Shown: one piece after another, positions 1-8,594 of the stretch
Position numbering within the stretch: the first letter of the stretch is position 1
Layout of the letters: each line of letters opens with the position of its first letter
Source of the DNA: Seongchinamella unica
GTDB taxonomy: Bacteria; Pseudomonadota; Gammaproteobacteria; Pseudomonadales; Halieaceae
Assembly: GCF_004354085.1 (NCBI RefSeq)
Contig: NZ_SMSE01000001.1
Coordinates: 1,417,724 to 1,481,723 of the forward strand
Length of the DNA stretch: 64,000 nt
Direction of reading: 5' to 3'
The notes under the pieces: model-generated
Told to the model about the DNA's origin: nothing
The model's input: only the letters and a program-made list of their open reading frames with translations
The model's database searches: none
Program-made: the position numbers and the translations under genes

Positions 1-206
1 AGGAAGGCGTACGTGAAGCCCTGCGCAACCGCGAACAGACCACCTCGGAGGACTATCGGGCGGTGTATGAACATAATTCGCGGGTCATTTACCAGGGGCT
101 GGCGACGCTGGCCAATACCCGCAGCGACAAGCAGGACCGGCGCCTGCGCAAGCGGCTGGACGACCTGCGCGAGGATATCGAGTCGCTGATCGCCGCTGGC
201 GCGTAG
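1..206 (+). CDS. C-terminal end of a DUF6279-type lipoprotein (partial)
   Basis: An open frame enters from the left edge and stops at TAG 204-206; about 67 residues are visible. The tail is charged and helical, with a YRAVYEHNSRVIYQGLA stretch followed by a run rich in Arg, Asp and Leu, which resembles the C-terminus of DUF6279 proteins (small helical lipoproteins of gammaproteobacteria with no known function). The start, and any lipobox, lie outside the window. The gene converges on ilvD with 30 bp between the stop codons. The family call rests on the tail only. Confidence 0.5.
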   Translation, partial: EGVREALRNREQTTSEDYRAVYEHNSRVIYQGLATLANTRSDKQDRRLRKRLDDLREDIESLIAAGA

Positions 207-236
207 GGCCGCGCTGATCGGCCGGCGGTGCGCGTG

Positions 237-2081
237 TTAATCCAGTAGCGACAAATCCCTCACCGCGCCCTTGTCGGCACTGGTGACCATCTTGGCGTAA
301 ACCTTCAGCGCCGGCGTCACCTTCCGCGGCCGCGGGTCCACCGGCTTCCAGGCTTTATCACCCCGGGCTTCCATGGCCGCCCGGCGCGCCGCCAGTTCTT
401 CGTCTGACAGCTTCACGTTAATACTGCGCCCGGGAATATCGATCTCGATAGTGTCGCCCTGTTCCACCAGGCCGATGGCGCCGCCAGCGGCTGCTTCCGG
501 TGAGGCATGGCCAATGGACAGACCGGAAGTGCCGCCGGAAAAGCGGCCGTCGGTGAGCAGGGCGCAGGCCTTGCCCAGCCCCTTGGATTTGATGTAGCTG
601 GTGGGGTAGAGCATTTCCTGCATACCGGGGCCGCCGCGGGGACCCTCGTAGCGCACAATCACCACATCCCCGGCTTTGACCCGGTCGTTGAGAATATCGT
701 CCACAGCCGCTTCCTGGCTTTCGCAGATATGGGCAGGGCCGGAGAACACCAGTATGGATTCATCCACCCCCGAGGTTTTCACCACGCAACCGTCCTCGGC
801 AATATTGCCGGTGAGCACCGCCAGGCCCCCCTCCAGGGAAAAGGCGTTGTCCAGGGAGCGGATGCAGCCTTCCGCACGGTCGTCATCCAGGCTGGGCCAG
901 CGGGTATCCTGGCTGAATGCGGTCTGGGTGGGGATGCCGCCGGGGCCGGCGCTGTAAAACTTGTGCACCTCGGCGTTGTCGGTGCGCACGATGTCCCAGT
1001 TGTCCAGCGCATCGCCCATAGTGGGGCTGTGAACGGTGGGACACCGGGTGTGCAGCAGGCCGGCACGGTCGAGTTCGCCGAGTATGCCCATGATGCCGCC
1101 GGCCCGGTGCACGTCTTCCATGTGGTATTTCGGGGTATTGGGCGCCACCTTGCACAGCTGCGGGACTTTGCGTGACAGCCGGTCGATATCTTTCATGGTG
1201 AAATCCAGCTCCGCTTCCTGGGCCGCAGCCAGCAGGTGGAGGATGGTGTTGGTGGAGCCGCCCATGGCGATATCCAGGCACATGGCGTTCTCAAAGGCCT
1301 CGAAACTGCCGATATTGCGCGGCAGTACGGATTCATCGTTCTGCTCGTAATAGCGTTTGCAGAGCTCTACCACCAGCCGGCCGGCGCGCAGGAACAGCTG
1401 TTCCCGGTCGGCGTGGGTTGCCAGGGTGGAGCCATTGCCAGGCAGTGAGAGCCCCAGTGCCTCGGTCAGGCAATTCATGGAATTGGCAGTGAACATGCCC
1501 GAGCAGGAGCCGCAGGTGGGGCAGGCTGAACGCTCGTACTCCGCCACCTGCTCATCACTGGCAGAATCGTCCACAGCGATGACCATGGCGTCCACCAGGT
1601 CCAGCTTGTGTTCGGAAAGTTTTGTTTTTCCCGCCTCCATCGGCCCCCCGGAGACAAATACCACCGGAATGTTCAGGCGCATGGCGGCATTGAGCATGCC
1701 GGGGGTGATCTTGTCGCAGTTGGAGATACAGACCATGGCGTCGGCACAGTGGGCATTGACCATGTACTCCACCGAATCGGAAATGATATCCCGGGAGGGC
1801 AGGCTGTAGAGCATGCCATCGTGGCCCATGGCGATGCCATCGTCCACGGCAATGGTGTTGAACTCCTTGGCCACGCCGCCGGCCGCTTCAATCTCCCGCG
1901 CGACTAGCTGGCCCAGGTCTTTCAGGTGGACGTGGCCCGGGACGAACTGGGTAAAGGAGTTGACCACGGCGATAATCGGTTTGCCGAAGTCACCGTCTTT
2001 CATTCCGGTGGCGCGCCACAGGGCGCGGGCGCCGGCCATATTGCGGCCGCCGGTGGAAGTTTTGGAGCGATAGTCAGGCAT
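237..2081 (-). CDS. ilvD: Dihydroxy-acid dehydratase
   Basis: Cytoplasmic Fe-S enzyme that dehydrates 2,3-dihydroxy-3-methylbutanoate and its methylpentanoate homologue to the 2-keto acids of valine and isoleucine synthesis. The 614 residues match the usual length. The CDKITPGML signature is at residues 122-130 and ACPTCGSC at 186-193, both supplying cluster cysteines. The second family signature, around [16 protein letters not shown], is near the C-terminus. The early [13 protein letters not shown] segment lacks the extra Cys of the [2Fe-2S] subclass, so an E. coli-like oxygen-sensitive [4Fe-4S] enzyme is likely (inference). ATG start at 2081. It stands alone, 164 bp downstream of argA on the same strand. 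Confidence 0.97.
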   Translation of the reverse strand: MPDYRSKTSTGGRNMAGARALWRATGMKDGDFGKPIIAVVNSFTQFVPGHVHLKDLGQLVAREIEAAGGVAKEFNTIAVDDGIAMGHDGMLYSLPSRDIISDSVEYMVNAHCADAMVCISNCDKITPGMLNAAMRLNIPVVFVSGGPMEAGKTKLSEHKLDLVDAMVIAVDDSASDEQVAEYERSACPTCGSCSGMFTANSMNCLTEALGLSLPGNGSTLATHADREQLFLRAGRLVVELCKRYYEQNDESVLPRNIGSFEAFENAMCLDIAMGGSTNTILHLLAAAQEAELDFTMKDIDRLSRKVPQLCKVAPNTPKYHMEDVHRAGGIMGILGELDRAGLLHTRCPTVHSPTMGDALDNWDIVRTDNAEVHKFYSAGPGGIPTQTAFSQDTRWPSLDDDRAEGCIRSLDNAFSLEGGLAVLTGNIAEDGCVVKTSGVDESILVFSGPAHICESQEAAVDDILNDRVKAGDVVIVRYEGPRGGPGMQEMLYPTSYIKSKGLGKACALLTDGRFSGGTSGLSIGHASPEAAAGGAIGLVEQGDTIEIDIPGRSINVKLSDEELAARRAAMEARGDKAWKPVDPRPRKVTPALKVYAKMVTSADKGAVRDLSLLD

Positions 2082-2245
2082 GATGCTGAGCCCTTGGCTG
2101 GTAAAAAATCAGGCTGCGAAGGATAGCACAACAGGCCGGCCGGTTTCTGTCCCCCTCGCTGCGGGGAGGCATGGCCGTGCCAGCCAATCACCGAGCCGGC
2201 GGCGAGTCCCGGTGTCGACAGGGTACCTGCGCGTGCCTGCGCCGA

Positions 2246-3550
2246 CTAAACCGGTTTGAAAAACACCTTGGAGTTGCGCTGCAGGTTGTACAGTGCCTGT
2301 CGCTCGCCTGGCAACTCGTTGCGCTCACTCTCGGTAAAGCCCTGTTCCAGGAACCAGTGCGCGGTCTGGGTACTGAGCACAAACACCCGGGTCAATCCCA
2401 TACTCCTGGCTTCCTGTTCCAGTTCCGCCAGCAGGCGCTGGGCGCGCTTGCCGCCGCGATAGTCCGGGTGGGTGACGATACAGGCCAGTTCGCCGCAGTT
2501 GTCTTCGGGGAAGGGGTACAGCGCGGCGCAGGCGATGGTGCGGCCATCGCGCTCCAGCAGGCGGAAGCGATCGATTTCGTTTTCCAGCAGTTCCCGGGAA
2601 CGCTTGCGCAGAATACCCTGCTGTTCCAGCGGTTCGATCAGCTCCAGGATGCCTCCGACATCGTCAATGTCGGCCTGGCGCGAGTTTTCGTAATCCACGT
2701 TGGCCACCAGGGTACCGCTGCCGTCGTGGGTGAACAGCTCCTCCAGCAGGGCGCAGTCATCACGATAGCTGATCACCTGGCAGCGGGGAACTCCCTGCAC
2801 ACAGGCCTCGCGGGCGGTGTGCAGCAGGGTGCCCTGTTCGGCATCGGCTGCAGGCAGCGCCTCGATGTCGCTGAGGGACAGTTGCCGGATCAATTCACCC
2901 TTGCTGTCGGTGATTCCGGCTTCGCCACTGAACAGGATCAGCTTGTCGGCGCAAATCGCCGCTGCGCAGTTCACCGCGATGTCTTCCAGGCCCAGGTTGA
3001 AGATTTCCCCGGTGGGGGAATAGCCCAGTGGGGACAGCAGTACGATCGCGTCGTCCCGCAGCTGGCGGTGAATGCCTTCTGCATCGATGCGCCTCACCTT
3101 GCCGGTGTGCTGGAAATCGATGCCATCGACCACCCCGATCGGCCTGGCGGTTACAAAATTGCCGGAGCAGACCCGCATGTGCGAGCCCTGCATGGGTGAA
3201 TTGGGCAGTCCCATGGACAGCAGGGCTTCAATCTGGGCCCGCAGTGAACCGGCCGCGTCCTTGACGTGTTCGAGGGTATCGGTATCGGTAATGCGGATGT
3301 CGCGGTGAAAGCTGGTTTCGAGGCCCGCAGTGGCCAGCCGTTCGGCGATTTGTGGCCGCGAGCCATGAATCAGTACCAGCTTCACCCCGAGACTCTTTAG
3401 CAGGGCGATATCGTGAATGATATTGGGGAAGTTTTCGTGTTGCGCAACTTCACCCCCCAACATCAGCACAAAGGTCTTCCCCCGGTGCAGGTTGATATAG
3501 GGTGCGGTGTTCCTGAACCAGCGGATGTGGGCCCGGCCCGAAGTGGTCAC
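2246..3550 (-). CDS. argA: Amino-acid N-acetyltransferase (N-acetylglutamate synthase)
   Basis: Makes N-acetyl-L-glutamate from acetyl-CoA and glutamate, the first step of arginine synthesis. It has the classical two-domain layout: an amino-acid-kinase-like domain (about residues 20-285, with VLMLGGE and LVLIHGSRPQI, which normally binds arginine as feedback inhibitor) and a C-terminal GNAT domain (about 295-434, with the acetyl-CoA loop THPDYRGGKRAQRL). The frame has no ATG near its beginning. GTG at 3550 with GGGAAAG just upstream gives the usual N-terminus; TTG at 3562 would add four residues. argE lies 2.8 kb away on the same strand. Confidence 0.95.
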   Translation of the reverse strand: MTTSGRAHIRWFRNTAPYINLHRGKTFVLMLGGEVAQHENFPNIIHDIALLKSLGVKLVLIHGSRPQIAERLATAGLETSFHRDIRITDTDTLEHVKDAAGSLRAQIEALLSMGLPNSPMQGSHMRVCSGNFVTARPIGVVDGIDFQHTGKVRRIDAEGIHRQLRDDAIVLLSPLGYSPTGEIFNLGLEDIAVNCAAAICADKLILFSGEAGITDSKGELIRQLSLSDIEALPAADAEQGTLLHTAREACVQGVPRCQVISYRDDCALLEELFTHDGSGTLVANVDYENSRQADIDDVGGILELIEPLEQQGILRKRSRELLENEIDRFRLLERDGRTIACAALYPFPEDNCGELACIVTHPDYRGGKRAQRLLAELEQEARSMGLTRVFVLSTQTAHWFLEQGFTESERNELPGERQALYNLQRNSKVFFKPV

Positions 3551-3676
3551 TTTCTTTCCCAAGTCATTGATTATTAGCGGGTTAGGGTACAGAAAGCGTC
3601 GTCATTCACCTAATGGGAATTTTCCACAATTGGGGGCAGGGTTTTGGGGCCAGGGTGATGGCCCCGGGGTGTTCGG

Positions 3677-4147
3677 TCAGTGCACGTGGCCGTGAGCGAT
3701 TTCTTCCTCGCTCGCTTCGCGCACGGAGACGACTTCGACATCAAAGTTCAACTCAACACCCGCCAGCGGGTGGTTGCCATCAATGATGATCTCGTCGCCG
3801 TTAACTTCCCTGACCACGATGCGACGGGCCTGGCCGTCGGAACCCTGGGCCTCGAAAGCCATGCCGGGTTCAATCTGGTCGATACCCTGGAAGGCTTCGC
3901 GGGGCACGGTCTCTATCAGCTGGGGGTGAACCTCGCCGTAGCCTTCTTCGGGGGCGATGGCCACCTGCAGCGTCGCGCCCGCAGTCTTACCCACCAGGGC
4001 GTTTTCCAGCCCCGGGATAATATTGCCGGCGCCGTGCAGGTAGGCAAGGGGTTCAGCTCCCTCTGAGCTGTCGATGATTGCACCGCTGTTATCGGTGAGT
4101 TTGTAGTGAATTGTGACAACGGCCTTGTCGCCAATCAGCAGGGACAT
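3677..4147 (-). CDS. slyD: SlyD-type FKBP peptidyl-prolyl cis-trans isomerase
   Basis: Cytoplasmic prolyl isomerase and chaperone; 156 residues. The split FKBP fold with an inserted flap is visible: GDKAVVTIHYKL at the start, the GAGNIIPGLENALVG core near residues 40-55, and the insert region GYGEVHPQLIETVP. E. coli SlyD (196 residues) has a long Cys/His metal-binding tail; here only a short EEEIAHGHVH tail is left, so nickel storage should be weak or absent (inference). The ATG at 4147 is preceded by AGGAG at 8 nt, which favours it over an upstream TTG at 4177. FkpB/SlpA is the alternative subfamily. Confidence 0.9.
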   Translation of the reverse strand: MSLLIGDKAVVTIHYKLTDNSGAIIDSSEGAEPLAYLHGAGNIIPGLENALVGKTAGATLQVAIAPEEGYGEVHPQLIETVPREAFQGIDQIEPGMAFEAQGSDGQARRIVVREVNGDEIIIDGNHPLAGVELNFDVEVVSVREASEEEIAHGHVH

Positions 4148-4480
4148 GTGGGGGCTCCTGGTTTTCAACGGCGCCAACGGGATAGCGCCATATTCGTGAA
4201 TGTGTCGCCATCGTTAACAGACGGCGCCTTGCTGGCAGGGGCGATTACTTATGAAAAACAGGAAGAGGAACGATGTCGCTGTACGTCAGTGCAGAACATA
4301 AATAGATTGTTGGCTGCCGAGCAGAAAAGGCAGTATAAAGCTCCTGCCAGCGAGGTCAACGTGGGCGGCGGGAGAAAAGTCGTTGGGCCTGGCGGCAAAT
4401 ACCACGTATGGTGGCAGTTCTTTCCTTGTTGCGGAGTGGCCTGCGCCATCAGCAATCCCCCGGGTGACCCTGCCCGCCCC
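4148..4480. other. 333-bp divergent spacer without a supportable gene
   Basis: Spacer between the slyD start and the best methyltransferase ATG. The methyltransferase frame stays open through it from a GTG at 4106, but the translation is low-complexity and unlike any protein start. Very short frames with good upstream purines occur (for example ATG at 4252, 16 codons), but nothing supports their use. The region should hold both divergent promoters; I cannot fix either. Confidence 0.4.
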
Positions 4481-5125
4481 ATGCGCCTGCGCTACCAGAC
4501 GGTTGAGTTCGGCAATCTGGATATTCACCTCTGCTCCCTCCGCGACACCCAGCAGTTTGGCGACGACGAGGGTCGCGCTGAGGCGGCCGGCGTGCCTGAG
4601 GCCCACTGGTCGCTGTTCGGTGTACTTTGGGCCTCGGGCCAGGTACTGGCCAATGTCATGCTGGACTTTGATGTGGCAGGCAAGCGCATCCTTGAGCTGG
4701 GCTGTGGCACGGCCCTGGCCAGTCTGTTGCTCAATAAACAGCAACAGGATATTACCGCCACCGACTACCACCCGGATGTGGAAAGCTTGCTGGAACGCAA
4801 CGCTTGTCTCAATGGCGATCCCAGCATTCCTTTCCAGCAAGCTGCCTGGGAAGACGGGGTCAGCGTCATGGGGCGTTTCGACCTGATCATTGGCAGCGAC
4901 GTACTGTACGAGGATGAAAGCGTCCAGTTACTGGTCGAGTTCATTGAGGCCCACGCCGAGCCAAGCTGTGAAGTGGTGATTGTAGATCCCGGTCGCGGCC
5001 GGGTGGGGCGCTTCAACCGCCAGATGGCGGCCTATGGCTTCAGCTGTGAGCAACAGCAGGTCACCGGGAACGCCCAGATCGGCGAGGCTTACCGCGGGCG
5101 TATACTCCGTTACCAACGGAGCTGA
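4481..5125 (+). CDS. Class I SAM-dependent methyltransferase, family-16 type
   Basis: 214 residues from ATG 4481. A short N-terminal segment precedes the Rossmann methyltransferase core: motif I is ILELGCGTALASL, the acidic motif II is in ITATDYHPDVESLLERN, and motif IV is FDLIIGSDVLYED. The DVLYED signature is typical of the METTL/family-16 group (protein-lysine or histidine methyltransferases and small-molecule relatives). The substrate cannot be read from the sequence. The gene ends one base before the argE stop on the other strand. The frame is open upstream, but that part does not look coding. Confidence 0.8.
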   Translation: MRLRYQTVEFGNLDIHLCSLRDTQQFGDDEGRAEAAGVPEAHWSLFGVLWASGQVLANVMLDFDVAGKRILELGCGTALASLLLNKQQQDITATDYHPDVESLLERNACLNGDPSIPFQQAAWEDGVSVMGRFDLIIGSDVLYEDESVQLLVEFIEAHAEPSCEVVIVDPGRGRVGRFNRQMAAYGFSCEQQQVTGNAQIGEAYRGRILRYQRS

Positions 5126-6277
5126 TTACAGGCAGTAGCGCCCGATGAATTGCTCCAGCAGGTCGATGGCGGGCTGGATCTGGTTCAATGGCATGAATTC
5201 GTCGGGCTGGTGGGCCTGGTCGATCGAGCCCGGCCCCATGACGATGGTCTCCATCCCCAGCTGTTGCAGGAACGGCGCTTCAGTGGCGAAGGCCACGGCA
5301 ATCGCCGGGTGCCCGGTCAGTTTTTCGGCCAGTTGAACCAGCTCACTGTCGGCACCCTGCTCGAAGGGTGACACATCCTGGATCAGTGAACGCATTTCGA
5401 TATCCAGGCCCCGATCCCGGCCGATTTGCAGCAACCGGTCGCGAATATCCTCCCGGACCTCGCCATTATCGCCAGCCGGAGTCATTCTCAGGTCGAAGTG
5501 CAGTTCACTCTGGCCACAGATCCGGTTGGGGCTGTCGCCGCCGTGAATACAGCCAAGGTTCAGTGTGGGGTAGGCCACTTCAAACAGCGGGTTGCTGTAA
5601 CGCTCCGCCATCACTTGCCTGAATGCCATCAGGTCGCCCATAACGGCGTGCATACCCTCCAGGGCGCTGTTCCCCAGGGAGGGGTTCGATGAGTGCCCGG
5701 CCTGGCCATTGATGTGGACCGCCTCCATCATGATGCCCTTGTGCATGCGCACCGGTACCAGCGAGGTCGGTTCACCGATAATCGCCGCCCTGGCTTTGGG
5801 GTAGCCCGCCTCCGCCAGTGCCCGGGCACCGTTCATGGAGCTTTCCTCGTCGGCGGTGGCCAGGATGATCAGCGGCTGCTGCAGAGCCACCTCGCGGAAT
5901 CTCGCGGCAGCAGCCATCGCCACCGGGAAAAACCCTTTCATATCGGTACTGCCCAGGCCATAGAGCCGGTTGTCTCGCTCGCAGAGTCCCAGCGGATTGC
6001 TCTGCCAGCGGCCCTCGTCGTAGGGCACCGTGTCGGTGTGCCCTGACAATACCAGCCCGCCGGGTCCTGAACCCCGGGTGGCTATCAGGTTGGCTTTGCT
6101 GCCATCCTCGTTGACGGCCTGGATCTCGGTGCGAAAGCCCATATCGGCGAGCCAGCTGGCCAGCAGGTCGATCACCACCCGGTTGCCCTGGTCCCAGCCG
6201 GGGTCGGTGGAGCTGACCGAGGGGGTACTGACCAGTTGCCCCAGTTGCTCAATAACGCGCTGTTCTGTTGTCGGCAT
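5126..6277 (-). CDS. argE: Acetylornithine deacetylase
   Basis: M20-family metallopeptidase that hydrolyses N2-acetyl-L-ornithine to ornithine in the linear arginine pathway. The 383 residues match the family. Zinc-site motifs are in order: SGHTDTVPYDEG, then YGLGSTDMKGF, ATADEESS with the catalytic glutamates, GEPTSLVPVRMHKG, and the dimerisation segment GQAGHSSNPSLGNSALE. The ATG at 6277 is preferred over a TTG at 6337 that would add 20 unlikely Pro/Thr-rich residues. The convergent methyltransferase ends one base away. A shared M20 fold leaves a small chance of a different N-acyl substrate. Confidence 0.93.
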   Translation of the reverse strand: MPTTEQRVIEQLGQLVSTPSVSSTDPGWDQGNRVVIDLLASWLADMGFRTEIQAVNEDGSKANLIATRGSGPGGLVLSGHTDTVPYDEGRWQSNPLGLCERDNRLYGLGSTDMKGFFPVAMAAAARFREVALQQPLIILATADEESSMNGARALAEAGYPKARAAIIGEPTSLVPVRMHKGIMMEAVHINGQAGHSSNPSLGNSALEGMHAVMGDLMAFRQVMAERYSNPLFEVAYPTLNLGCIHGGDSPNRICGQSELHFDLRMTPAGDNGEVREDIRDRLLQIGRDRGLDIEMRSLIQDVSPFEQGADSELVQLAEKLTGHPAIAVAFATEAPFLQQLGMETIVMGPGSIDQAHQPDEFMPLNQIQPAIDLLEQFIGRYCL

Positions 6278-6424
6278 TCCCGTTCCGGTTGTCAGGCAGT
6301 GGCTGGGCAGTGTCGGACCGGGAGGCCGGGCCGGCAACTGCTGTGCGGATTGCTGCCGGGAAGTGTAGCGGTTGCAGCGGCACTCCGCGACCGGCGTTTT
6401 CCGGCCCGGAGTACCCGGTCGGGA

Positions 6425-7711
6425 TCAGGTGCCGAATATTCCCTTGAACACGAAGAAGAACAGGATGGCCAGACCGGCTCCAGCAGGCAGGGTGATTAAC
6501 CAGCTCATGAAAATGGTGCCGATGACACGCAGGTTAAGGGCGGCGATGCCGCGGGCAAAGCCCACCCCGAGTACCGCACCTACCAGGGTGTGGGTGGTGG
6601 AAATGGGCAGGCCGGTGGCCGACGCCAGCACCACGGTGGAGGCGGCACCCAGTTCGGCGGCAAAACCGCGACTGGGCGTCAGCTCGGTGATCTTGCGACC
6701 TACCGTGGTGATGACTTTCCAGCCATAGGTCGCCAGGCCCACCACGATACCGACGCCACCTACCATCAGGATCCACCAGGGCATTACCGATTTAGCGGCG
6801 ATTTCGCCGCCGGACTGCACGGTGCTGACAATGGCCGCCAGCGGGCCGACGGCGTTGGCCACATCATTGGAACCGTGGGCGAACGCCATGGAACAGGCGG
6901 TGAATACCATCAGCACGGCGAACACCCGTTCGACGCTGTCGAAGCGATTTTCCAGGTCGTGATGGTGGTCATCCTTGATATTGCGTAACAGCAGGGCGCC
7001 CAGGCCGGCCACGGCCAGTCCCATCAGTGCGGAGATCGGCAGCGCATTGGCAAACTTGCTACCCAGTCCGAGGTCGATATCCAGGCCGACATGCTTCAAG
7101 CCCTTGAGCAGGGTGACCATGGAGATCATGAAGCCCACCATCCACATGTAAACCGGAATGAATTTCTTGGCCCGGTGGAAGGGGTCCTCGGTATCCAGGA
7201 TGAATATCTTGACGCTCATGAACAGGCCAAAGGAAATGCTGCCTGCCAGCACCGGCGATACCACCCAGGAGGCGACAATGCCACCCACTTTGCCCCAGTG
7301 TATGGCGTCCACCGAGATACCCACCGCGGCAAAGCCGACAATGGCACCCACAATGGAGTGCGTCGTGGAGACCGGCCATCCCTTGAGGCTGGCAATCAGC
7401 AGCCAGGTGCCTGCGGCCAGCAGTGCCGACATCATGCCGTAGACCATGAGCTCGGGATTTCCTTCCATCACCGCCGGGTCGATAATGCCCTTGCGGATGG
7501 TCGAGGTGACCTCGCCGCCGGCCAGGTAGGCCCCGAGGAACTCGAAGACCATGGCAATAAGGATCGCCTGCTTGATGGTCAGGGCGCGGGAGCCCACCGA
7601 CGTGCCCATGGCATTGGCCACATCGTTGGCACCGATACCCCAGGCCATGAAAAACCCGAAGAGGCAGGCCATAATCAGGAAGACACTGCCGTATTGCGCG
7701 ATAATTTCCAT
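6425..7711 (-). CDS. pit: PiT-family inorganic phosphate transporter
   Basis: Inner-membrane, proton-coupled low-affinity phosphate (metal-phosphate) carrier; 428 residues with about ten hydrophobic helices. Both duplicated PiT signatures are present: GIGANDVANAMGTSVGS near residue 26, and AHGSNDVANAVGPLAA in the second half. Hydrophilic loops sit mid-protein (HHHDLENRF). The DUF47 gene ends 14 bp upstream, so the two form one transcript. The joint promoter region carries a Pho-box-like triple repeat, which suggests control by PhoB. Confidence 0.95.
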   Translation of the reverse strand: MEIIAQYGSVFLIMACLFGFFMAWGIGANDVANAMGTSVGSRALTIKQAILIAMVFEFLGAYLAGGEVTSTIRKGIIDPAVMEGNPELMVYGMMSALLAAGTWLLIASLKGWPVSTTHSIVGAIVGFAAVGISVDAIHWGKVGGIVASWVVSPVLAGSISFGLFMSVKIFILDTEDPFHRAKKFIPVYMWMVGFMISMVTLLKGLKHVGLDIDLGLGSKFANALPISALMGLAVAGLGALLLRNIKDDHHHDLENRFDSVERVFAVLMVFTACSMAFAHGSNDVANAVGPLAAIVSTVQSGGEIAAKSVMPWWILMVGGVGIVVGLATYGWKVITTVGRKITELTPSRGFAAELGAASTVVLASATGLPISTTHTLVGAVLGVGFARGIAALNLRVIGTIFMSWLITLPAGAGLAILFFFVFKGIFGT

Positions 7712-7725
7712 GCTGTGCTCTCTTG

Positions 7726-8406
7726 TTATTTGGCCAGCAGGACTTGCAGGCGGTCACCGACTTTTTCTGCGCAGTCGGCGAGGGTCCCAAGCAGGGCGGT
7801 TGCGCGGTAGTAGAACATCACGTCTACCGGCGGCAGTTCCGCTTCCAGCTTGAATAATTTGCGCCGCAGGTTGAACTGCTGTTTGTCGGTGCGGCGCTCC
7901 AGTTTGTCCAGCTCCTTGATCATCGCTTCCACGCGTTTGACCTCGCGGCCGCTGAAGCCTACTTCCAGCAGGTTGTCCAGCAGCTGGATGGACGCCAGCG
8001 CCTGGCCGCAACAGCCAACGCTGGTTTCGGTCAACTCCAGCACCGCGGGAAGAATTTTTTCCGGGAACTGCATATCCCTGCCCATGACGATACTGGCGAA
8101 GTCCTCGGCGGTGTTGGCGACCTGGTCCTGGATGCTGACCAGGGTCAGCAGATCCGAGCGTGGTACCGGCAGGAACAGGCTCTTGGGCAGGTGCCGGCGC
8201 ACGTTGCGCTTGATCTTGTCGGCTTCGCCTTCGGCGTCCCGGATTGCTTTGTGGATTTCCCTGGCACGGTCCCAGTCACCATCCGCGGTGGCCTGCACCA
8301 GCTCCGGCAGGTGTTCGGCCGCCTCAAAGGCGACCTGCATGTGCTCTTGGATGGGACCTATGGGCGATCGCCCAAAAAGGCTTCCCAGCGGGTTACTGCT
8401 GGCCAT
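7726..8406 (-). CDS. DUF47/PhoU-like phosphate transport regulator
   Basis: 226-residue all-helical cytoplasmic protein of the DUF47 (TIGR00153) family, which is distantly related to PhoU. Heptad-rich helices such as VKRVEAMIKELDKLERRTDK and DREIHKAIRDAEGEADKIKRN-like segments are visible. Members are almost always encoded just upstream of a Pit transporter and are thought to modulate it. Here pit follows after 14 bp. ATG at 8406 with a GGAGA-like SD upstream. Confidence 0.9.
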   Translation of the reverse strand: MASSNPLGSLFGRSPIGPIQEHMQVAFEAAEHLPELVQATADGDWDRAREIHKAIRDAEGEADKIKRNVRRHLPKSLFLPVPRSDLLTLVSIQDQVANTAEDFASIVMGRDMQFPEKILPAVLELTETSVGCCGQALASIQLLDNLLEVGFSGREVKRVEAMIKELDKLERRTDKQQFNLRRKLFKLEAELPPVDVMFYYRATALLGTLADCAEKVGDRLQVLLAK

Positions 8407-8441
8407 GGAGTGGTCTCCGGGTTGCGGGGGGGTTTTTGCGA

Positions 8442-8492
8442 AGTATATGAAGAAAGCGGCCCGCTGTCATAAAAACGTCAGGAATCTGTCAT
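8442..8492 (-). promoter_or_regulatory. Pho-box-like triple repeat over the DUF47-pit promoter
   Basis: On the plus strand CTGTCAT occurs at 8464-8470 and 8486-8492 with a weaker ACGTCAG at 8475-8481. The three heptamers are exactly 11 bp apart, each followed by four mostly A/T bases, which is the architecture of PhoB sites. On the minus strand the same DNA gives a -35 of ATGACA (8465-8470), a 17-bp spacer and a -10 of TATACT (8442-8447), 36 bp before the DUF47 start. The box overlaps the -35 in inverted orientation, which fits repression better than activation (inference). Confidence 0.6.
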
Positions 8493-8594
8493 CATGATCA
8501 TCGAGACACCCCGGGCGGGGCGCTGTGCTAGCATTGGCTTCGGCGCTGGAGGGGGCAGAAATCCGCTACCAGGAAAATAACAGGAAAAGGCACA

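Noticed and set aside
4252-4313. Leader micro-ORFs (MKNRKRNDV... and a 10-codon frame) before the methyltransferase
   Set aside because: Very short, no conservation evidence, and no hairpin or antiterminator pattern to suggest attenuation.
4106-4480. Longer methyltransferase starting at GTG 4106
   Set aside because: The extra 125 residues are low-complexity and overlap the slyD start; the conserved fold begins just after ATG 4481.
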